Below are positions 50,191-59,685 of a stretch of DNA of 64,000 bases, piece by piece. The notes under the pieces are model-generated. The model ran no database searches and was not told the origin of the DNA. It saw nothing but the letters and a program-made list of their open reading frames with translations. Location: positions 62,001 through 126,000 of the forward strand of contig NZ_SGXL01000002.1 of the NCBI RefSeq assembly GCF_004216955.1, given 5' to 3'. A program made the translations under genes and the position numbers. Position 1 is the stretch's first letter. Each line of letters opens with the position of its first letter. This stretch comes from Fictibacillus sp. BK138 (GTDB lineage: Bacteria > Bacillota > Bacilli > Bacillales > Fictibacillaceae).

Positions 50191-51990
50191 CTAAGCTTCT
50201 TGTTTCAACTGACTGTTATATAAAGAATGGTAAAACCCTTTATGATTTAACAATTCCTCATGAGTTCCTTTTTCCAGGATGCCGCCATCATGAAGAACTA
50301 GAATCTGATCAGCTTGCTGAATCGTATTTAATCGATGGGCAATAACAAAGCTGGTTCTGCCCTTCATCAATCTCTGCAAAGCTTCTTGAATCTTCATCTC
50401 CGTTATCGTGTCGATACTGCTGGTCGCCTCATCTAATATCAAAAGGGAAGGGTCTGCCAAAATGGCACGCGCTATGGATAACAGCTGTTTCTGCCCTTGG
50501 CTGATTCCGCTTCCTTCCTGATTTAAAATCGTCTTGTAACCCTTTGGAAGCTTTTGAATAAATGAATGGGCATTTGCAAGTCTTGCAGCTTTAATGACTT
50601 CTTCATCGGAAGCATCTAGCCTTCCATAACGGATGTTTTCGAAGATAGAACCTTCAAACAAGAAAGAGTCTTGCAGCACAAAAGCCATATGACTTCTTAG
50701 ACTGCTTCTTTTTACGTTCTTAATATCATGACCATCGATTAAGATCTGCCCTTGATCTGCATCATAAAAGCGTGACAGCAGATTCACAACGGTTGTCTTT
50801 CCTGCTCCTGTAGGTCCCACTAGTGCGACCGTTTCACCTTCTTTTACCGAAAAACTAAGACCCGATACAGTTTGGTCGTCACCTTCATACGAAAATGAAA
50901 CATCTTTGAATTCCACTTTTCCTTTAACGGATGAAAGTTCGATCGCATCTTCTTCATCTCTTTCTTCTCTCGACTCATCTAAAATTTCAAATACTCTCTC
51001 CGCACCGGCAACAGCAGAAAGGAGTGTATTAAACTGATTGGCCAGATCATTTAATGGTCTCGTGAATTGTCTTGAATACTCCACAAAGATTACGATAACC
51101 CCGATCGAAACTTTGCCGTTCAATGCCAGCACACCGCCGACACCCGCTATTAATGCAAAGCTGCCGTTATTCAGTACGTTCATGAGCTTTGGAATAAACC
51201 CTGAGAAAGTTTGTGCCCAATAGCCAGATTCTTTCAGACGTTCATTTTTTACCATGAATTCTTCTATAACTCTCTTTTCCTGCGAAAAAGATTTAACAAT
51301 ACGCTGGCCAGAGGTGATTTCTTCTATATAACCGTTGATTTCACCAAGGTTTCTTTGCTGTTCTTTAAACCTTGCACCCGTTCTTTTCGTGATCCATTTC
51401 AGTCCAAAGACCATAAGCGGTACGATGGAAAGAGAAATAATAGTCAGCAGCGGACTTAAATAGATCATGACAGCAATCGTACCTACAAGCGTCAGAATAC
51501 TAGAGAACACTTGGATAAAAGAACTGTTCAGCGTGGAACTGACATTCTCAATATCGTTGGTTACTCGGCTCATCAGTTCCCCGTGCTGCCTTTTATCAAA
51601 AAAGGAAATCGAAAGTCTGTGAAACTGCTCAAACAGATCGTTGCGCATGCGATACACCGTCTGCTGAGCAATTCCGATCATCCAATAGTTCTGAAGCCAG
51701 ATCGACAATGAGTGTCCAATAAAGACAAAGATCAGGCCGATTAACAGCTTCGTAAGACCTTCTGCATTTTCCTTAACGATATAGGAATCGATCGCGATCC
51801 CGATCAGAAATGGACCAAGCAAGCTTAATGCGGAACTGATGATGACCATGAGCAAAACCAAGCTTAATAGCCATTTTTGATTCGAAAAATAGCTTCCGAT
51901 ACGTTTTACCGTACTAGCCCAATTTTTCGGTTTTACTTTTTCTCCGAACAAATGATTATGTGGATGAGGTCTGTTTGAACCCTTTGACAT
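50191..51990 (-). CDS. ABC exporter half-transporter, catalytic partner (YfiC-like)
   Basis: 599 residues from ATG 51990 (GAGGAGGG 8 nt upstream). Six-helix exporter domain at about 35-325, ATPase domain after about 355: Walker A GPTGAGKTT, Walker B LLILDEATSSID with catalytic Glu, H-loop IAHRLNT. The signature is ISQGQ instead of LSGGQ. Together with the upstream half-transporter it forms a heterodimer with one normal and one degenerate ATP site. Resembles B. subtilis YfiC of the YfiBC multidrug-type exporter. Substrate unknown. Confidence 0.85.
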   Translation of the reverse strand: MSKGSNRPHPHNHLFGEKVKPKNWASTVKRIGSYFSNQKWLLSLVLLMVIISSALSLLGPFLIGIAIDSYIVKENAEGLTKLLIGLIFVFIGHSLSIWLQNYWMIGIAQQTVYRMRNDLFEQFHRLSISFFDKRQHGELMSRVTNDIENVSSTLNSSFIQVFSSILTLVGTIAVMIYLSPLLTIISLSIVPLMVFGLKWITKRTGARFKEQQRNLGEINGYIEEITSGQRIVKSFSQEKRVIEEFMVKNERLKESGYWAQTFSGFIPKLMNVLNNGSFALIAGVGGVLALNGKVSIGVIVIFVEYSRQFTRPLNDLANQFNTLLSAVAGAERVFEILDESREERDEEDAIELSSVKGKVEFKDVSFSYEGDDQTVSGLSFSVKEGETVALVGPTGAGKTTVVNLLSRFYDADQGQILIDGHDIKNVKRSSLRSHMAFVLQDSFLFEGSIFENIRYGRLDASDEEVIKAARLANAHSFIQKLPKGYKTILNQEGSGISQGQKQLLSIARAILADPSLLILDEATSSIDTITEMKIQEALQRLMKGRTSFVIAHRLNTIQQADQILVLHDGGILEKGTHEELLNHKGFYHSLYNSQLKQEA

Positions 51991-53713
51991 GCTGGAAACC
52001 CTCCTCCCCAAACTGTGATTGTACGATCTTCACGTACAGCGGCGATGTTTCAAGAAGCTCGGTGTGCGTTCCCCAAGCTTCTGCTCGGCCATCATCCAAT
52101 AGCAAGATGTGGTCGGCTTCCATCGCCGTACTGATTTTTTGTGTAATGATAAATGTTGTGCAGGAATATTTCCTTAAAGCTTTTAAAAGCTTTGCTTCTG
52201 TTTTCAGATCCAGTGCACTCGTACTGTCATCAAGCATTAATATTTTCGGTTTTCTAACTAATGCACGCGCTATGGACAAACGCTGTTTTTGACCACCAGA
52301 AAGGTTCACACCCCGCTGTCCGACCCGTGTTTCATATTGATCCGGCAGTTTCTCAACTGTCTCATGTATTTGTGCATCTTTTGCCGCCTGAACGCTCTCC
52401 TCTTCAGGCGCTCCTTCTTTGCCCCAGCCGATATTCTCAAGTACCGAGCCAGTAAATAAAACAGCTTCCTGAGGAACAACCCCTATTCCTTTTCGAAGAT
52501 TGTCAATGGGATACGCCTTTACGTTTCTGCCATCGACAAGTACTTCCCCGTCTGTTACATCATATAATCGCGGGATGAGCTGAAATAGTGATGTTTTACC
52601 TGATCCTGTCGAGCCAAGAATCGCTAACGTCTCGCCAGCTTTTACTGAAAAAGAAAGATTCTGCAATACGAATGCATCGCTCTCTGGATATTTAAAAGAA
52701 ACATCCTTAAACTCAACATGGCCTTTTTGAAGATTTATCGATTGATCCGTTCCTTCTGCTTCAATAAGATCGATCTCTGTATCTAGCACCTCTCCTATAC
52801 GCTGAGCGGAAGCCTTTGCGCGGGAAAACGCCATGATAATAAATGAGATAATTGTTAAAACAGATGAGATCCGAAAAGAATAGTTCACAATCGCGACCAC
52901 TTCACCTACTTCGATCGCACCTAGATTCACCTGCCTGCTACCAAACCAAAGAATAGCTAGAATTCCGATATTCATAACCAAGAGCAAAACAGGAATAGAA
53001 ACTTCAATAAGACGCAGTGATGATACCGTCTGAACTTTAAGATCATCACTTGCTTTCTCAAATCGTGATGATTCATAATCTCTTCGTAAAAAGGCTTTGA
53101 TCAGCCGCATCCCCATCAGATTTTCACGCATTACACGGTTCACACCATCAAGTCTGTCCTGGACATCTCGAAACATCGTCCCTGCAGTTTGAAGCACCCA
53201 TCTTAAGAAAAAAAGCAGAAAAGGAAGTGCTACTACCAATACCATCGCAAGCTTCCAATTGACGATGAGCGACATAATTACCCCGCCTGCCAAAAGCAAT
53301 GGTGCTCTTAACATAATCCTTAAGCTCATAAAAACTGTATTCTGAAGCTGTGTGACATCATGAGTCATCCTTGTAATCAATGAAGATGCCGGAAATTTAT
53401 TAAAATTAACGAACGAAAAAGCCTGAACCTTTTCAAAAACACGTCGCCTGATATCAAACCCGTAACTCTGACTGACATGCGCAGAGAAAAAGGAATTTGC
53501 GATCCCAGCAGCAAAAGCAGCAAGAGCAAGCCCGAACATCACCGCACCCCAGTACTTCACAACATCTAGATCACCTTTCAAAATTCCATCATCAATGATC
53601 TTAGCCATGATTAAAGGTTGCATAAGCTCTACTGCCAGTTCAGAAAGCGTCAGGAATAGAGCAGCCGCTATCGCCACCCGGTAAGTCTTTAAATAAGAAA
53701 ATACTTTCCACAT
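51956..53713 (-). CDS. ABC exporter half-transporter, degenerate-site partner (YfiB-like)
   Basis: 585 residues. Six helices in the first 300 residues; ATPase domain from about 335 with GSTGSGKTS, intact LSGGQKQR, but the Walker B catalytic Glu replaced by Asp (LMLDDSTSALD) and the H-loop His replaced by Gln (IITQKIST). This is the classic non-catalytic half of a heterodimeric type IV exporter (as in BmrC or TM287). Its 3' end overlaps the start of the catalytic partner by 35 bp. Confidence 0.87.
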   Translation of the reverse strand: MWKVFSYLKTYRVAIAAALFLTLSELAVELMQPLIMAKIIDDGILKGDLDVVKYWGAVMFGLALAAFAAGIANSFFSAHVSQSYGFDIRRRVFEKVQAFSFVNFNKFPASSLITRMTHDVTQLQNTVFMSLRIMLRAPLLLAGGVIMSLIVNWKLAMVLVVALPFLLFFLRWVLQTAGTMFRDVQDRLDGVNRVMRENLMGMRLIKAFLRRDYESSRFEKASDDLKVQTVSSLRLIEVSIPVLLLVMNIGILAILWFGSRQVNLGAIEVGEVVAIVNYSFRISSVLTIISFIIMAFSRAKASAQRIGEVLDTEIDLIEAEGTDQSINLQKGHVEFKDVSFKYPESDAFVLQNLSFSVKAGETLAILGSTGSGKTSLFQLIPRLYDVTDGEVLVDGRNVKAYPIDNLRKGIGVVPQEAVLFTGSVLENIGWGKEGAPEEESVQAAKDAQIHETVEKLPDQYETRVGQRGVNLSGGQKQRLSIARALVRKPKILMLDDSTSALDLKTEAKLLKALRKYSCTTFIITQKISTAMEADHILLLDDGRAEAWGTHTELLETSPLYVKIVQSQFGEEGFQHVKGFKQTSST

Positions 53714-53830
53714 AGATTTATCCCCCGTACTCCCTAGATGTTTAACGAACTTAACAATCTACTATTATTCTATCCTTTTTCTTGAAAATATTTAACTATT
53801 TCGACTTCTTATCCTATTTTTTTGCTAAAG

Positions 53831-53864
53831 AAAAAACCCGCTATAGAAGCTTAGCGAGTTTTTT
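53831..53864 (-). terminator. Terminator of the CDF transporter gene
   Basis: Minus strand ACTCGCTA-agcttc-TAGCGGGT followed by TTTTTTC; the 5' stem contains the stop codon of the gene. Confidence 0.88.
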
Positions 53865-54849
53865 CAGTATCATCTTCATGTCCGTTCACTTCAATATCCG
53901 CTTCTTTCGGCCACGTTTTCACATGGTCAGTTTCCAAGATTCCCATCGTCACATCGCCAATGTCAGGATCTTCTAACAGTGTATCCCGCACGCGGAACTT
54001 GATATCATCAGCATCTGCCAATGTAAATCCTTCTTTTAGTTCGATATAGCTCTCAACATGATATCTTCTTCCCTCTTGAAGAATTCTTAGTTCCTTAATA
54101 TCCACTACATCTTTATCAGAAAGAATCGTTTCAGCAATTCTGTCCTCTACTACCTTTGGTGCTGCAACACCAATCAGACCTCTTGTGTTTTCAATACCGA
54201 GTTTGAACGCGACCACCACAAGAAGAATACCGATCAACAGTGTCCCGATTCCATCCAGAATATAAGCACCTGTCAGGTCTGCAAGAAGGATTGAAATAAG
54301 TGCTAATAAAGCACCCGAAGTTGCAATCAGATCTTCATAAAAAACAAGACGTGTCGGTGGTGCAGCCAAGCTTACATTCTTAAATGACTCTTTCACTATC
54401 CCTAGACCTGTTGCTTCGCTTCTTGTCTCATGCACGATCTCTTTCATCGCCTTGATCAAAATAAAACCGTCGACTAAAATGGCTAAAATCATAATTCCGA
54501 TGTTCAGCAATAAATTTGTTGAAGGATGCGGGTCTTGTATCAGCTTCCATCCCTTTAAAATAGTTTCATAAGCCATGATCGAAACAACAATTACAGCGAC
54601 TAAAACGAATAAGTTCACAACACGGCCAAATCCCGCTGGGTATTTATCAGTAGGTTCTTTTTCCGAAAGGGCACTTCCGAAAAAAACAAACGCCTGGTTC
54701 AAAGCATCTGCTGCCGAGTGAAGTGTCGTCGCAAACATCGCGCCACTTCCACTGACTGCGGCTGCAATACCTTTAGCTATAGCGAGTACCGTGTTTCCTA
54801 ATGCGGCAATTCCGGACGATTTGTTTCCTTTTTTAAGTAGTTCAATCAA
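53851..54849 (-). CDS. Cation diffusion facilitator family transporter
   Basis: 332 residues from TTG 54849, which has GGAGG 7 nt upstream; the longer open frame runs back into the preceding terminator and gene. Four to six helices with the metal-site motifs TLHSAADALNQ (His-x3-Asp) in helix II and EDLIATSGALLALI in helix V, a His-poor loop, and a C-terminal cytoplasmic domain (about 225-310, EGRRYHVESYIELKEGFTLADAD). CDF proteins export Zn2+, Mn2+, Fe2+ or Co2+; which is unclear. YdbO-like. Confidence 0.85.
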   Translation of the reverse strand: MIELLKKGNKSSGIAALGNTVLAIAKGIAAAVSGSGAMFATTLHSAADALNQAFVFFGSALSEKEPTDKYPAGFGRVVNLFVLVAVIVVSIMAYETILKGWKLIQDPHPSTNLLLNIGIMILAILVDGFILIKAMKEIVHETRSEATGLGIVKESFKNVSLAAPPTRLVFYEDLIATSGALLALISILLADLTGAYILDGIGTLLIGILLVVVAFKLGIENTRGLIGVAAPKVVEDRIAETILSDKDVVDIKELRILQEGRRYHVESYIELKEGFTLADADDIKFRVRDTLLEDPDIGDVTMGILETDHVKTWPKEADIEVNGHEDDTEKTR

Positions 54850-54924
54850 AGGTCTGCCTCCACTCCTGTTATATGTCTTTTTATAAGAATTCCTGAAAAT
54901 ACAAGAATTTAAACTTAAACCACA

Positions 54925-54957
54925 TAAAAAAACGGGCCGTAAAAAACACCGCCCGTC
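54925..54957 (-). terminator. Terminator of the AGCS symporter gene
   Basis: Minus strand ACGGGCGG-tgttttttac-GGCCCGT followed by TTTTTTT. Confidence 0.88.
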
Positions 54958-54970
54958 GTAAGAGTAACTA

Positions 54971-56473
54971 TTATGAAACTTTTTCTTCTTTATCTCCCTT
55001 TGATTCCTTATATCCGCCTTCCCAATACTCAGCATTCTTTATACCGAGCTTGGTGGAATCAAACACCGGATCAAGTCCCGCTTTCTTTTGTTCCTCATAA
55101 TCTTTCAGAACGCGCAGAGCTGGCTTAGCCAAAATCAAGATGGCGATTAAGTTCAGCCAAACCATGATCCCAAGACCAACATCTCCAAGAGCCCAAGCTA
55201 AGTCTGCAGCTTTTACTGCTCCATAATAAGTAGTGCCTAAAAGAACTAGCTTTAAGATAATCATCGGTACTTTGTTGCTGCGTCCGCGAACAAGATAGGC
55301 AATGTTAGTTTCCGCAATATAGTAGTATGCCATGATCGTAGTAAATGCAAAGAAGAATAATGATACCGCGACAAAACCTGCACCGAAACCTGGAATAACG
55401 GATTCAATGGCATTCTGAGTAAACGCCGGTCCTGCTTCAACACCAGGCAGATTTTGCACTAAGAAAGATTTGTCACCTTCATTTTGTACATTGTACATGC
55501 CTGTAAAAAGAATCATAAAGGCTGTTGCTGAACAAACCAGCCAAGTATCAATGTAGACAGAGAATGCCTGAACAAGACCTTGTTTCGCCGGATGGGATAC
55601 TTCAGCTGCAGCCGCAGGGTGAGGTCCTGTACCTTGACCCGCTTCATTGGAATAAATTCCTCGCTTAACTCCCCACGAGATTGCTGCCCCTACAATACCG
55701 CCGAACGCGGAATCCATCGCAAAAGCACTTTTGAAAATAAGTGCAAATACTGCAGGAATCTCGCCAATATTTGCTGCGATGATAATTAATGAAACCAATA
55801 CATATCCGATCGCCATAAAAGGAACGACGAATTGTGCAACATTCGCGATACGTTTAACCCCGCCAAAAATGATGGCGCCAATTAATAGAACAAGAAGAAC
55901 TCCAGTAATTTTCGTGTCTAAATTAAATGCGTTCTCAAGACCTGCCGCGATAGAGTTTGATTGGATGCCTGGCATCAATAAACTCATTGCCGCTAAAGCC
56001 GAAATAGCAAAGATGATGCCGTACCACTTCCAGCCAATACCTTTTTCAATATAATAGGCTGGTCCACCGCGATACTCACCTTCTTGCTTCTCTTTATATA
56101 CTTGAGCAAGTGTTGATTCAATGAACGCACTCGCTGCCCCGATAAAGGCAATCATCCACATCCAAAAGACAGCACCAGGTCCACCAAATCCGATAGCAGT
56201 AGCCGTACCCGCGATATTACCTGTACCTACACGACCAGAAAGGGAAATGGCCAAAGCTTGGAAAGAAGATACCCCGGCTTTTGAACTCTTACCTTCAAAC
56301 ATAAGTTTGATCATTTCTTTGAAGTGCCTTACTTGCAAGAATCTCGTTAAAATAGAAAATAATAGCCCGACACCTAAACAAAAATAAATCATCGGCTGAC
56401 TCCAAAGGATCCCTACAGCCTCTCCTACAAATGTTTCAAAGTTGGTCTGAATTGTTGCTAAGAACTCTTTCAT
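54971..56473 (-). CDS. Sodium:alanine (AGCS family) symporter
   Basis: 500 residues, AAGGGGG upstream of ATG. About eleven helices with the AGCS motifs SFQALAISLSGRVGTGNIAGTATAI, GGPGAVFWMWMIAFIGAASAFIESTLAQ, YRGGPAYYIEKG and GIYSNEAGQGTGPHPAAAAEV. Imports alanine, glycine or related amino acids with Na+ (AlsT-like). Monocistronic; the CDF gene downstream starts after its terminator. Confidence 0.92.
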   Translation of the reverse strand: MKEFLATIQTNFETFVGEAVGILWSQPMIYFCLGVGLLFSILTRFLQVRHFKEMIKLMFEGKSSKAGVSSFQALAISLSGRVGTGNIAGTATAIGFGGPGAVFWMWMIAFIGAASAFIESTLAQVYKEKQEGEYRGGPAYYIEKGIGWKWYGIIFAISALAAMSLLMPGIQSNSIAAGLENAFNLDTKITGVLLVLLIGAIIFGGVKRIANVAQFVVPFMAIGYVLVSLIIIAANIGEIPAVFALIFKSAFAMDSAFGGIVGAAISWGVKRGIYSNEAGQGTGPHPAAAAEVSHPAKQGLVQAFSVYIDTWLVCSATAFMILFTGMYNVQNEGDKSFLVQNLPGVEAGPAFTQNAIESVIPGFGAGFVAVSLFFFAFTTIMAYYYIAETNIAYLVRGRSNKVPMIILKLVLLGTTYYGAVKAADLAWALGDVGLGIMVWLNLIAILILAKPALRVLKDYEEQKKAGLDPVFDSTKLGIKNAEYWEGGYKESKGDKEEKVS

Positions 56474-56721
56474 CTTTACCCCCTTAAATATTTTACTGAA
56501 AATTTACTCTATTTGTAATTATAAGATAAATCGTATATGATTACAAATTGTGACAAGTTTATCACTTAGGTATTTTCTATTATGAGATGAAATGAAATGA
56601 GAATACAAGATAAAATTCTTTCCAGTATGGACATTTGTATCTTTAGTAGCGTACAAGTTACTAGTTGAATCCCAATAACAGCCATTTCTATAGTAGAATG
56701 TAATTGAAAATGTGCACATAC
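56474..56721. other. AT-rich intergenic region
   Basis: About 250 bp between two codirectional minus-strand units. It must hold the AGCS gene promoter; short open frames here have no ribosome site. Nothing else recognised. Confidence 0.4.
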
Positions 56722-56753
56722 AAAAAACCAGCTGTCCTGTTCAGCTGGTTTTG
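56722..56753 (-). terminator. Terminator of the ThrE-type exporter operon
   Basis: Minus strand AACCAGCTG-aacagga-CAGCTGGTT followed by TTTTG. Confidence 0.92.
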
Positions 56754-56772
56754 ATCTTATTAAATGTACTTT

Positions 56773-57228
56773 TTACTGTGACTTATTTACGATAGTCTTT
56801 AATTTTGATTTCCGGATAATTTGATTAATCACCTCAGAAAATACGAGTCCTATCGCAATCGACCCTGATATCATAAAAGCTTTTGCTGCCAAATTAATAG
56901 CGAGATTGTAATCATTCTGCACGAAGTTTCTCATCGCATTGTAGGCAATACCCCCTGGAACAAGCGGTATAATTCCTGCAACACTATATATGATGACAGG
57001 AGTTTTATACTTTTTAGCAAAATATTGCGAGGCGATCGCTATGGAAAAAGCTGCGATCACTGTCGCCAGCACCATATCCACCCCGTTAGCTTCTAAGAGA
57101 AAATAAAAAATCCAGCCGACCATTCCGACAAGCCCACAATGAAATAATGAGCGTTTCGGTCCATTAAAAATAATAACAAAAGCCGCCGACGCGATAAAAC
57201 TTGTGATTAGCTGTTCAATAATCGTCAT
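56773..57228 (-). CDS. Threonine/serine exporter family, small subunit (YjjB-like)
   Basis: 151 residues with four helices plus an amphipathic end. The segment VAGIIPLVPGGIAYNAMRNFVQNDY carries the PLVPG motif also present in its partner. It corresponds to the C-terminal domain of full-length ThrE (ThrE_2, DUF3815), here as a separate gene 15 bp after the larger subunit. The two likely form one exporter of threonine, serine or another small metabolite such as succinate (as for E. coli YjjPB). Confidence 0.85.
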   Translation of the reverse strand: MTIIEQLITSFIASAAFVIIFNGPKRSLFHCGLVGMVGWIFYFLLEANGVDMVLATVIAAFSIAIASQYFAKKYKTPVIIYSVAGIIPLVPGGIAYNAMRNFVQNDYNLAINLAAKAFMISGSIAIGLVFSEVINQIIRKSKLKTIVNKSQ

Positions 57229-57243
57229 CGTGAACGCTCCTTT

Positions 57244-58005
57244 CTAAAAGAATGAAAATGTGACGGCGATTCCCGCGCCTATAGCAAACGCAGTTAAGAA
57301 GGCGTCTGCACCTTTTGCAAGTCCGGATATGAGATGACCAGCCATCAAGTCGCGCACTGCATTTGTGATCAATAGACCGGGAACGAGCGGCATCACTGAT
57401 CCAATTATGATCTTATCCAGCTCACCGCCAATTCCAGTTGAAACAAAAAAGAGCGCCTGCAAGCCTATTAGCAGCGAAGCGGAAAATTCCGAGAAAAATT
57501 TAATCGGTACGAGCTGATGAAAATATAATAATGAAAGGAATCCTAGCCCTCCCGTTACGAATGCCGGAAAAAAGTCCCCCCAGCTTCCTTGGAACATGAT
57601 TAAAAAACAGCCAGATGAAATAGCAGCTGCTAGAACATGGACCCAAAGCGAATAAGGAGAACCAGATTCACTGATTTTCTTCAATTCTTTATAAGCTTCC
57701 TCGATCGTGTACTCGCCCGCACTTATTTTACGAGAGATTCCGTTGACACTCGCTACTTTTTCTAAGTCGGTTGTCCGTTCAATAATCCGAATCAGCTTTG
57801 TTTTCGTAGGTTCGTTCCCTTCAACTGAAAAAAGTATACCTGTCGGCGTTACATAGGGGTGAGATTGATGGGCACCAAAAGAAGCTGCAATGCGCATCAT
57901 CGTATCCTCGACCCGATACGTTTCCGCTCCGCTTTGCAGCATAATTTTACCCGCCAGCAAACAAACCGCCATTATGTCATATGTTTCTTGTCTTTCCATC
58001 TCCAT
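57244..58005 (-). CDS. Threonine/serine exporter family, large subunit (YjjP-like)
   Basis: 253 residues. An N-terminal soluble domain (about 1-120: AGKIMLQSGAETYRVEDTMMRIAASFG, typical of DUF1212/ThrE) is followed by five helices with the PLVPGLLITNAVRDLMAGHLISG motif. GGAGAG lies 8 nt before the ATG. First gene of a two-gene operon with the YjjB-like subunit. Substrate not determined by sequence. Confidence 0.87.
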   Translation of the reverse strand: MEMERQETYDIMAVCLLAGKIMLQSGAETYRVEDTMMRIAASFGAHQSHPYVTPTGILFSVEGNEPTKTKLIRIIERTTDLEKVASVNGISRKISAGEYTIEEAYKELKKISESGSPYSLWVHVLAAAISSGCFLIMFQGSWGDFFPAFVTGGLGFLSLLYFHQLVPIKFFSEFSASLLIGLQALFFVSTGIGGELDKIIIGSVMPLVPGLLITNAVRDLMAGHLISGLAKGADAFLTAFAIGAGIAVTFSFF

Positions 58006-58138
58006 TAAGCATACTCTCCAATTTCTTACTTACATTCATTCTGCCCAAAATCGAACAATTAATATTTTTACAGTTTAACTGATTGGAGTATAGAGGGCAA
58101 TGGAGTTGAACAAGTTTGCAAATGTTACTAGAATAAAT

Positions 58139-58309
58139 TTAGTAGTGTGATTTACCATACACATCAAATAGATAACTAAATGGATCTTTTTGTTCAGATT
58201 TCTTTCTTATAAAACCACCTTTTTCATGCAACGAGATCGGGAATGATGACAATATTATTATCATGCCGCACAAGAAAATCAAACTCATGATACCTGCTAA
58301 AATTACCAT
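58139..58309 (-). CDS. Small membrane-anchored protein
   Basis: 56 residues (MVILAGIMSLIFLCGM..), ATG 58309 with AAAAAGGAGGAATAAATC upstream, a very strong ribosome site. N-terminal helix of about 22 residues, then a basic, polar C-terminus (HEKGGFIRKKSEQKDPFSYL..). No homologue recognised. Sits in the gap between the ThrE-type operon and the divergent LacI gene; the excellent ribosome site makes it likely to be translated. Confidence 0.7.
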   Translation of the reverse strand: MVILAGIMSLIFLCGMIIILSSFPISLHEKGGFIRKKSEQKDPFSYLFDVYGKSHY

Positions 58310-58350
58310 GATTTATTCCTCCTTTTTCTTTATAAGCAGAGGATAATTTA

Positions 58351-58364
58351 TGAAACGCGTTTCA
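58351..58364 (+). promoter_or_regulatory. Perfect palindromic LacI/CcpA-type operator
   Basis: TGAAACGCGTTTCA, 14-bp perfect palindrome with central CG, 36 bp upstream of the LacI-family ATG; likely autoregulation or CcpA control. Confidence 0.8.
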
Positions 58365-58400
58365 AAGCAAGAAAAACTTTGTATAAAAGAAGGTCCGAGT

Positions 58401-59363
58401 ATGGCAAATATAAAAGATATCGCAAAAATGGCCGGAGTGTCAGTGACCACCGTTTCTCGAGTCATCAACAACTATCCATATGTCAGTGCTGAAAAAGCGG
58501 AAGCTGTGAGACAGGCGATGGAGAAATGCAACTACCAGCGGAATATAAACGCTGTGCATTTAAGCAAAGGAAAAACCTTTTTAGTCGGAGTTGTCGTTCC
58601 CTTCTCAAACCATCCCTATTTCGGGTTGCTTATTGAAGGAATAGCAAATGCAGCATTAAAGAACAACTACAAACTCGTTTTGATCCAAACGAATTATGAG
58701 GAACAAAAAGAGATCGAAGCTTTGACCATGTTAAAAGATAAGCAAATCGATGCGCTAATTATCTGTTCGAGGATATGCGATTGGAGTGCTATCGGGGATT
58801 TTACACAGTACGGGCCGATTGTGCTCTGTGAGGATGCGAGAGAGAGAAACGTTTCTTGTACGTTTGTGGATCATTATAAAAGTTTTTCTGCAGCTCTAAA
58901 TTATCTTCATCAAAAGGGACATTCGCGGATCGGTTATTGTATCGGAAGGCAATCTGGAACGAACAGTGAACAAAGAGACGCAGCTTATAAAGATTTTTTA
59001 AAGGAAAACTCCTTGTGCTACAATCCCTGTTTCATATTTTCAGGGTGTTTCAATTTTGAAGACGGAGAGAAGGTTGTAACTGATTTGGTGCAGATGAAGG
59101 ATCGGCCCACCGCTCTCCTCGTTACGAGTGACCAGGTTGCGGCAGGAATCTTAACTTGCTGCAAAGAACAGGGTATCTTTATCCCTGAAGACTTAGCGAT
59201 CATGGGGTTCGATAACCAGCCAATCTCAAAAGTCATGCATATTACGACACTGGAAATACCGCTTGTAGAAGTCGGAAGGAAGCTATTTCATCAAGCTATG
59301 GATGGAGAGCTCGTTTCACATGAAGAGATCGCTGTAAAATTGATTGAGCGGGAGACGGTTTAG
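58401..59363 (+). CDS. LacI-family transcriptional regulator
   Basis: 320 residues from ATG 58401 (AAGG 7 nt upstream); a longer frame would put the start codon on the operator. HTH at 1-50: ANIKDIAKMAGVSVTTVSRVINNYPYVSAEKAEAV with hinge-like helix AVHLSKGKT, then a periplasmic-binding-protein-like core (VGVVVPFSNHPYFGLLIEGI, LVTSDQVAAGILTCCKEQG, IPEDLAIMGFDNQPISKVM). Unusually Cys-rich (about ten Cys). No sugar genes adjacent, so the ligand and targets are unknown. Confidence 0.88.
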   Translation: MANIKDIAKMAGVSVTTVSRVINNYPYVSAEKAEAVRQAMEKCNYQRNINAVHLSKGKTFLVGVVVPFSNHPYFGLLIEGIANAALKNNYKLVLIQTNYEEQKEIEALTMLKDKQIDALIICSRICDWSAIGDFTQYGPIVLCEDARERNVSCTFVDHYKSFSAALNYLHQKGHSRIGYCIGRQSGTNSEQRDAAYKDFLKENSLCYNPCFIFSGCFNFEDGEKVVTDLVQMKDRPTALLVTSDQVAAGILTCCKEQGIFIPEDLAIMGFDNQPISKVMHITTLEIPLVEVGRKLFHQAMDGELVSHEEIAVKLIERETV

Positions 59364-59371
59364 GAGAAGGG

Positions 59372-59402
59372 CTAACTCAAATTAGTTGGGTTAGTTCTTT
59401 TT
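59372..59402 (+). terminator. Terminator of the LacI-family gene
   Basis: CTAACTCAA-attag-TTGGGTTAG followed by TTCTTTTT. Confidence 0.85.
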
Positions 59403-59406
59403 GGTT

Positions 59407-59570
59407 CGTTTTACGGTACGTGTTTTTATATTTATTACACGTTCGCTCAATCTATCCCGAGTTTCGCTCCAAATCCTTGTCGAACCGCCCCTAACATGCT
59501 GTTTTTCGCTCAAGATGCTTGTCGAACCACCCTTAACGTGCGGGTTTTCGCTCAAACTGCCTGCTACAGC
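59407..59570. repeat. 21-bp phased array E, copy 1
   Basis: TTCGCTC occurs with steps of 21, 42 and 42 bp (multiples of 21); units such as TTCGCTCCAAATCCTTGTCG alternate with ACCGCCCCTAACATGCTG. About 150 bp are nearly identical to 61730-61880, same orientation. Confidence 0.85.
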
Positions 59571-59632
59571 GTTCTCCAGCCGGCGTTTTTCCTCCCAAAA
59601 CATGTCTAAAACACTATAATGAAAGCCGCTAA

Positions 59633-59674
59633 TTAAAAAAAGAGACCCAAAAGGACAATATCACTCTTGGGTCA
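59633..59674 (-). terminator. Terminator of the sigma/anti-sigma operon
   Basis: Minus strand GACCCAAGAG / CTTTTGGGTC stem with a 12-nt loop, then TCTTTTTTT. Confidence 0.85.
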
Positions 59675-59685
59675 ATCAATTTTTA

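Noticed and set aside
59391-59603. 70-codon minus-strand frame across the phased array
   Set aside because: It arises from the repeats, has no ribosome site and a repetitive unlikely product.
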